A stretch of 14,688 bases of DNA. Origin: Gryganskiella cystojenkinii. Lineage: Eukaryota > Mortierellomycota > Mortierellomycetes > Mortierellales > Mortierellaceae. This document shows, piece after piece, positions 9,714 to 14,688 of the stretch (positions are counted from its first letter, which is position 1; the number at the start of each line of letters is the position of its first letter). Where the stretch lies: positions 2,749 to 17,436 of the forward strand of contig JAAAIG010000806.1 in NCBI GenBank assembly GCA_015852425.1, written 5' to 3'. Position numbers and translations under genes: made by a program. The notes beneath the pieces are model-generated. The model was not told the origin of the DNA. It made no database searches and saw nothing but the letters and a program-made list of their open reading frames with translations.

Positions 9714-10224
9714 GCGATGTCGATTGGTGGCAACAGGTCACGTGTAATTTAGATAAAGATAAAATAGCCTCCACCCCGAGGAATTCGGGCTCGCACTGTT
9801 GTGGCCTGGACCAGGGAACGAACGAGCCTCCTGACCAATGTTGTGCCGTTCCTGAAAAATGACCGAAATTGAATCTTTGGAACGTCTCTATTTTTTTTAA
9901 GCCCTCGGCGCTAAGCGAAAAAAAAAGTGCTCTCTCTTTTTCTCTGTTTTTCCTTTTAGCCCCCCACCACTATCGTCACTCCTTCATCTCATCACCTTTT
10001 CAGCGTCTTCTTCATCACTCCATCCTCCTCGCCACTCCCTCAATCCATCTCTTTCATTCCAACCCGAGTCACCTTCACTTCCACGAACAAACTTTACTCC
10101 TCGAGTCGTTTTTTTGTTCCTCCCGCTAACGAACACCTCCAACAACCTACGCCCTGCCTTTCTCTTCATTCAAATTCGTCCTATTCCTTTCATTCCATTG
10201 CCCTCCTCCTCGCTTTCGTTCATA
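9714..10224 (+). promoter_or_regulatory. Spacer and promoter of the secreted-protein gene
   Basis: About 510 bp without a gene. It holds GTCACGTG at 9737-9744 (the full E-box form bound by Cbf1-type bHLH factors in yeast), an inverted CCAAT at 9722-9726 and a direct CCAAT at 9835-9839. From about 9930 to the ATG the plus strand is almost all pyrimidine, typical of a fungal 5' leader. Open frames in that stretch are Ser/Leu/Phe-rich artefacts without a good start. Confidence 0.55.
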
Positions 10225-11097
10225 ATGCCTCGTCTTTCCACTTACACCCTCGCAGCTATGCTTGTCGTAGCCTCAATCCTCTCTTCTTCAACAACAACTC
10301 AAGTCAGTGCCCAGTCGACGAACAAACCCCAGTGTGCGCCTTTGCACGTTCTCTACAAGAACTGGGTCGCGAGCTGCACAAAGAATGGCACGGCTATCCC
10401 CAACGCGGACTCGGATCCTCTGTGGAAGCCCTGTGTTTGCAAAGCAGGTACGAGGACATTCTCACTCCCCCCTCCTGTCCTTCTTTTCCAATTGCCTTTT
10501 CTCTATTTTTGTATAAGAGTTAGCCGAGAGCCAAAAAAAAAAAATGCTCCGGGAGAATCAATACGAAAGTGGACGAGGACAAAGAGGAAAATTCGTGATA
10601 CTCGTGTACTCCCACCATCCCCTCCTTCCTCAAAAAATTGTGGTTGGACTATTAAAACTCAAAAAAATACCCGACGAAAGACTACAACCTTCGAACGTGT
10701 GTTGCAAGATCAGCAAAAAATATGGGTTTACTGACCATACCTCTCTCCTTGCTTATATATTTATTTTTCTTGAACAGGATTCTACCCCTTGGCGGTCGCG
10801 AATGAGAACTGCATGCTGGCAGGATCGTCAGAAACTCACAAGATCACCGTGGCATCATTGAACGGACTCTGTCAAGGCTTTGCAAATTATGTCGATGCCG
10901 GTGCTCAGACCCCAGATCCTTTACTTGGACCCGCGCTGGCCTCGGCGACTTCCATCTCGGCTGCCGCCCCTGCGCCAACTCAACCTTCGGGCGGAAACAC
11001 GAATGCTGGTCATCGTGCAGTTGGTCTTGAGGGTACAGGCGTGATTGTCGCTGCCTTGACTGCCACGGTTGTGCTGGCCACTTCCTTGGTTATTTAA
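10225..11097 (+). CDS. Small secreted six-cysteine protein, probably GPI-anchored
   Basis: Two exons, 10225-10447 and 10778-11097, give 180 aa. Residues 1-30 are a signal peptide (hydrophobic LAAMLVVASIL, then VSAQ as a likely cleavage site). The mature part has six cysteines at 37, 51, 70, 72, 86 and 106, enough for three disulfides, and one N-glycosylation site (NGT, 54-56). A Ser/Ala/Pro/Thr spacer follows, then a Gly/Asn-rich segment and a hydrophobic C-terminus (GTGVIVAALTATVVLATSLVI). This layout fits a GPI-anchored cell-surface or wall protein. The cysteine pattern differs from the eight-cysteine CFEM domain and I do not recognise the family. It may be lineage-specific; adhesion or surface roles are guesses. 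The ATG is the first in frame in the pyrimidine-rich leader. Poly(A) signal AATAAA lies at 11266-11271. Confidence 0.82.
10448..10777 (+). other. Long open intron of the secreted-protein gene
   Basis: 330 nt, from GTACGA to TTGAACAG. The exon 1 frame runs open through the first 287 nt of it to a stop ending at 10734, encoding a basic, lysine/arginine-rich stretch. Exon 2 restores the cysteine motif and GPI signal, so splicing is clearly favoured. Confidence 0.75.
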
Positions 11098-11953
11098 GAG
11101 AATGAAAAACAACAGAATATATTTTATTTACACCAGTATCAAAACACACATCCTTTCTCCTTCCTCATTTAAAGCGTCCTGGCAAAAGAGAACGCGTTTT
11201 TTTTTCTGCATGTTTATTTGGCTGGTTTTTTTTTGCTTTTGTTGAAATAATGGGTAAAGACAGTAAATAAACAGTTCAGATAAAACGTCGCTGAAAGAAA
11301 AGTTGAGAAGGCCATGAATAGCGAGAATCGAAAATATGTGACACTTTGTTTCGTTTGGTTCAAGCTTGCCTCCGAGATTGTTTTTGTATTGACATTTTTT
11401 TTTTAGCCGGTGATATTACCATCGTAATTGAACCGGGACTCCGTCTGTGTTTCTCCTCGCTGTGTAGTTTTTCTTGGTCGGCTCGGACTCTTTTTTTGTG
11501 GAGGGGGTAGTGGAAATGATTTCCAGAACCTCTTGACTGTCTGTTGATCTCGCGAGACGACCGAGATCAAGATCCTCTCGGATAAACGTAAGAGAAGTGA
11601 AAGAAAACGATCTTGAGTGTTGGTGGTTTTTTTGCTCATAATTTTTTTTTTTTTTGTCAAGGCCAGCCTGTTGCACTCCGTCTCCAACGTTACGAGCAAT
11701 TGAACTAGCGCGGTCGTGGATAGGGTATATATACAGTAATAGATAAAAATGGGTCAGAGTGCCACAACCTCTTCTAGACACTATTTTTCCGAGATGTCAA
11801 CAAAAGAAAAGGTGAAAGATGCAGGCGAGGGTATATTTGTTCACGTTGTTGTAAAACATGCAAAGGGGCAAGAGGGTTACAAGCGGTGACGCGAAAAGTG
11901 GCTTCTACAGTACTTTTCATGAGCGCGTGGTCTGTCCTCATACTATTTTTTTC
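11098..11953. other. Convergent intergenic region, no supported gene
   Basis: 856 bp between the stop codons of the secreted-protein gene (plus strand) and the G-patch gene (minus strand), so it holds two 3' untranslated regions. AATAAA at 11266-11271 suits the plus-strand transcript. A T14 run is at 11642-11655 and TATATATA at 11726-11733. Minus-strand open frames of about 100-120 codons exist but lack an ATG in good context and have no recognisable domain. Confidence 0.6.
11266..11271 (+). terminator. Poly(A) signal of the secreted-protein gene
   Basis: AATAAA, 169 bases after the stop codon at 11097, in A/T-rich sequence. It is the first exact consensus hexamer on this strand after the gene. 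Confidence 0.5.
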
Positions 11954-13362
11954 TCAGGAAGATTTCATATACGCCAATAGCTTGACTCGATCTTTGTTCT
12001 CCTTGGTGGCCTTTCTTCGGTAGTCGTCAGCGTTGAGAGGGACCCGGGTATTAGACTAGAAAAGGTACAAAGGAAGATAAAAGTTTTTTTTTTTGTTATT
12101 TGTCAGATTTAGATCAGATAGAAATAGCAAAAAAAATCACGCAGCATTTATGGTTTAAACAAAACCTTGCAACTTTGGTACATACCTTGACAGACGGTTT
12201 CGACCGGCTGGCCTCAATCTCTTCAAACGTATGTGTGACAACTTTTTTGCTGGCCCCTGTAGCGCCCAGGGCCAAACGATCGTGTTTTAGCCGTGTTGCG
12301 ACAGGGTGTCGAGTCCCTTGACCTTGCGCTCCCAGACCCTTGTCGTATTCCCATCCACTGTTGATCAGCATCCTAAATCCTTTATTCTCCTAAAACCATG
12401 ATAAAAGATGACAAAAAAAAAGGAAATGGTTGTGTTTAGCATTGCATTTTCATATCATTGTACATTTTCCACGCCTTTTTGTCTTTCCTCGTGGAAGAAG
12501 AACTTACATGTCCGAGCTTCAATCGATCCAGCGGTTGGATAGGTGAATCCTTTGACATCAAATGTGCAGTTCCACTCTGGTGTCGATCCCAATCCTCCTC
12601 ACGGACTTCGATCTGACAGGCCTCACAGAGGACGTAACCAGGGGTTACGGGTCTCTCAGACGCTTCGCCATCATATGTCGCAGAGTCACTCGTTGTTGTT
12701 GATTGACTCTCTTGTTCTTCTGGACTACCGGGGTTGGACTTGTCAGATTGACTAGATGAGAACACTGCAGGGTTGACCTGCCAATTTCTCCGGATCGTTT
12801 CATTGATAATGGCAGCTGATGCTGCAGTGTCCTTTGTTGATGCTGATAGGGATGACTCTTTTGATGACAATGAAGATGTCGTCACCGCTGTAAATGGTAC
12901 TAATATTGACGAGGTTGTGGCAGCTCTTGCTCCTCTTGCAGTTCCGGTTCCCGCTCTTGTCCCTATCCGTCTTGCAGTCTTTGAATGTTTCTGTATTTTC
13001 GGTGGCGTTACTTTGGTGGGTGTAGACAACACGGAACGGTAGAACTATCAAAGACCAAACGGTATCAGAAACACAATGAAAAAAGGTCGTCAGTTTCAAT
13101 AGTAGACGAGCACTATCTATCGCTACAAAAAAAGGGAAGTTGTCTAAAATTGAAGTCAGAAAAGGAGCCTTACTTCGCTAACACTGGTTGCCTCGGCTTG
13201 CCGGTTCGCTACGTTTGAAGGAGACATGTCCGAGGTGCTGGTTTGATGCTTCATGACCAGGGATCCACTGGGGACAAAGGCAATGTCTCGGTAGATCATT
13301 CCTGCGTCATCGTCCCGTGTGGACTTTTTGCTGCCATAGAAATTTGGTCGAGTGGGCGGCAT
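11954..13362 (-). CDS. U1-type zinc finger and G-patch protein, GPANK1-like
   Basis: Four exons on the minus strand: 13362-13174, 13044-12508, 12389-12186 and 12055-11954, all in phase 0, giving 343 aa. The N-terminus (NFYGSKKSTRDDDAGMIYRDIAFVP, then EFYRSVL across the exon 1/2 junction) is followed by a disordered Ser/Thr/Ala-rich linker. A C2H2 finger with matrin/U1-type spacing (C203-x2-C206-x11-H218-x5-H224, 'RHQSGTAHLMS') comes next. The G-patch covers about 245-290 (NKGFRMLINSGWEYDKGLGAQGQG...PVATRLKHDRLALG). A basic tail 'DDYRRKATKENKDR' ends the protein. The finger followed by G-patch recalls GPANK1, but no ankyrin repeats are present. G-patch domains typically bind RNA or activate DEAH helicases, so a nuclear RNA-processing role is inferred. 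The ATG is supported by in-phase splicing and by the family-like N-terminal block. Confidence 0.88.
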
Positions 13363-13698
13363 TGCCTTTGAGGTTGTTGGAAAGTGTGGAGGTATAAACG
13401 GAATGGAAACAAGGTGTTTTTAGAGATCAAGTTGAATGGAATTAAATGAAGAAATCGATTCTAAATGGAGAGGATGGTGGAGCAATGAGAAAGAAAATAG
13501 ATGTCAAGACGCAAAGCCATGCGGGCGATGCAGAAACAGATTTCAAAAATCGTTTGCCACCAAAATCGAAATGTGACTGGCACTCCCACATATTCTCCTT
13601 TTCTCATCAACTTAATCCTGAAGTCAGCACCACATCGGGTGCTAAAATCGTAATTTTTAGTTCCTGTTCCTCTCCCCCCAGTAACACGCGTGAATTGC
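13363..13698. promoter_or_regulatory. Upstream region of the G-patch gene
   Basis: About 335 bp upstream of the minus-strand start. It holds an ACGCGT element at 13686-13691 (the consensus of the fungal cell-cycle factor MBF), roughly 325 bp from the ATG. A 91-codon plus-strand frame here ends in lysines read from the adjacent A18 run and looks spurious. No gene is supported. Confidence 0.4.
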
Positions 13699-13716
13699 AA
13701 AAAAAAAAAAAAAAAA
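13699..13716 (+). repeat. A18 homopolymer
   Basis: Eighteen A in a row on the plus strand, ending four bases before the ATG that opens the broken reading frame at 13721. It may be a simple repeat in a leader sequence. Confidence 0.9.
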
Positions 13717-13720
13717 CCTG

Positions 13721-14144
13721 ATGTCAGCACCCGTCATGGCCGAAGATGATCCTCTTGAAGGCATCACTGCTACCAAAGAAGAGAAGGCAATACTCTAGAA
13801 ACTGTTGAATAACTTGAACAATACAAGTTGCCAACCACTGCACAAAAGAACCTCAATGACCTGGAGCCAAGCAATGCTACTGTGCCTTTTGTGTACATTG
13901 GACCTTCTCCACAACATTCCCAGTACCAAAGCCAAATCCATGATATGCCTGACACACAGGATACCTAAAAATCTCTTTAAAAAAATTAAAAAGTCTTGCC
14001 CATCATTCTGTATTGCTCTGGCAGAGTTCGTTGACAACTTGACAACATCGCCATCATCTTACTTGTTGTCTTCATTGTGCTCTTAATTCCTCACCTTTTT
14101 GTTCTCCTCGTTCCTCATTGTTATTAGCAGCTTCTCGCACAACC
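13721..14144 (+). pseudogene. Broken coding relic ending in a membrane segment
   Basis: A protein-like message that changes frame several times. It opens with an ATG frame (MSAPVMAEDDPLEGIT..EEKAIL) closed by TAG at 13796. It continues one frame over through a TAA at 13810 into KLPTTAQKNLNDLEPSN and VPFVYIGPSPQHSQYQSQ, to a TAA near 13967. Then comes CPSFCIALAEFVDNL in the first frame, and finally a strongly hydrophobic segment (IAIILLVVFIVLLIPHLF) ending at TAG 14142-14144 in the second frame. The breaks are only a few bases apart, too short for introns. I infer a decayed gene of unrecognised family, possibly with a C-terminal membrane anchor. Alternatively these are chance frames in the leader of the F-box gene. 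Confidence 0.4.
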
Positions 14145-14208
14145 CATCATACCTGTTCTCCTCATTACCCCTGTCACACTCGCCACACACTCATCTATCG
14201 TAACTGAG

Positions 14209-14688
14209 ATGTTCCAGACACATGCCCTCGAACTACATGAGATTCGCTCAAGAATTGCCTCATGCCTCGACCTCAAAGACCTCGCGTCTTGTGCGCGTGT
14301 GAGTCAGGACTGGAACGACTCTTTTACACCAACACTCTACCACTCGGTCATATTGTCGGAATATGGCCCCAGCATAGAATCTGTTGTAAAAAATAAGCAC
14401 TTTATCCATCACCTGACGATTCTGGCCATTGAATATGACACATCATCATCGGAATATGAACGAGATGAAGCGGTTTCAAGTATCATGGCCAACTCGGTTC
14501 TGACCACTTTGGACAGGAGCAAAAACTCGATTCGAAGCCACGGAGCACAAGCACTGTCCAAGGCACTCAAGACCAATTTGACGCTCACCAACCTGAACTT
14601 GGGGCACAACCATTTCGGAGAGGATGGAACTCAGGCGCTGGCTATGGCACTCAAGACCAACTCGACTCTAACCACTTTGGACTTGGAG
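14209..14688 (+). CDS. F-box / leucine-rich-repeat protein (5' part)
   Basis: Open for exactly 160 codons to the right edge, so the C-terminus is missing. Residues about 5-48 read as a fungal F-box (LHEIRSRIASCLDLKDLASCARVSQDWNDSFTPTLYHSV): the usual Leu/Ile, 'DL..CARVS..W' and 'LY' positions are present. From about residue 103, ribonuclease-inhibitor-type 28-residue LRRs begin. The first (TTLDRSKNSIRSHGAQALSKALK) has Arg where the second Leu is expected. The next (TNLNLGHNHFGEDGTQALAMALK) is regular, and a third starts at the edge. F-box proteins normally bring substrates to SCF ubiquitin ligases, with LRRs as the substrate platform. The combination resembles families that are highly expanded in Mortierella-type fungi (inference). 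The start is the first ATG and places the F-box at the N-terminus as usual. Confidence 0.8.
   Translation, partial: MFQTHALELHEIRSRIASCLDLKDLASCARVSQDWNDSFTPTLYHSVILSEYGPSIESVVKNKHFIHHLTILAIEYDTSSSEYERDEAVSSIMANSVLTTLDRSKNSIRSHGAQALSKALKTNLTLTNLNLGHNHFGEDGTQALAMALKTNSTLTTLDLE
14563..14688 (+). repeat. 84-bp tandem LRR units
   Basis: The 14-mer GCACTCAAGACCAA recurs exactly at 14563-14576 and 14647-14660, 84 bp (28 codons) apart, followed both times by a similar ACG/ACT-CT-ACC segment and TTGGACTTGG-like ends. The DNA-level identity points to recent unit duplication or gene conversion. Confidence 0.75.

Noticed and set aside
10225..11097. CFEM-domain assignment for the secreted protein
   Set aside because: Only six cysteines, with spacing that does not fit the eight-cysteine CFEM pattern.
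11416..11781. Minus-strand 121-codon frame with a plausible C-terminal half (TFIREDLDLGRLARSTDSQE)
   Set aside because: No ATG at a sensible place, crosses a T14 run, no domain recognised, and no convincing splice partner; more likely 3' untranslated sequence of the G-patch gene. A protein search of the last 60 codons would settle it.
13446..13721. Plus-strand 91-codon frame starting MKKSILNGEDGG
   Set aside because: Ends in lysines read from the A18 run, has no recognisable domain and overlaps the upstream region of the G-patch gene.

Overview
The window reads as nuclear DNA from a filamentous fungus. Genes are split by short GT-AG introns (mostly about 100-220 nt) with T-rich tracts. AT-rich spacers alternate with GC-richer exons, and long homopolymer runs (G13, A21, A18, T14) lie outside coding sequence. 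The start of an F-box/leucine-rich-repeat gene at the right edge, with the repeat phrase 'ALKTNSTLTTLDL', suggests the Mucoromycota, most likely Mortierellomycotina. That placement is inference from family resemblance, not a search result.

Layout, left to right. (1) Minus strand, 1779 down to 49 and off the left edge: WDR70, a WD40 protein, six exons visible. (2) A divergent promoter of about 450 bp with a perfect TGACGTCA palindrome. (3) Plus strand, 2230-7270: NOT4 (MOT2/CNOT4), the RING E3 ligase of the CCR4-NOT complex. It has nine exons, a predicted 1279 aa, a roughly 190-residue charged helix and several polyglutamine tracts. (4) Plus strand, 7679-9682: a four-exon DinB-like four-helix-bundle protein with a long low-complexity insertion. 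(5) Plus strand, 10225-11097: a two-exon gene for a small secreted six-cysteine protein with a likely GPI anchor. (6) An 850 bp convergent spacer with no gene I can support. (7) Minus strand, 13362-11954: a four-exon U1-type zinc-finger and G-patch protein resembling GPANK1. (8) 13721-14144: a broken coding relic, apparently ending in a membrane segment. (9) Plus strand, 14209 to the right edge: an F-box/LRR protein, 160 residues visible.

WDR70, NOT4 and the G-patch gene are conserved housekeeping-type genes (chromatin and DNA repair, mRNA decay and translation quality control, RNA processing). The DinB-like, secreted and F-box/LRR genes look more accessory or lineage-specific. The genes do not form an obvious pathway. 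The only close regulatory link is the shared WDR70/NOT4 promoter. All splice sites were chosen by eye from GT-AG signals, reading-frame phase and family resemblance. Every exon junction reported keeps the frame, but transcript data are needed for certainty. I found no tRNA, rRNA, CRISPR array or intact transposon, and no clear sign of a wholly new multi-gene system.
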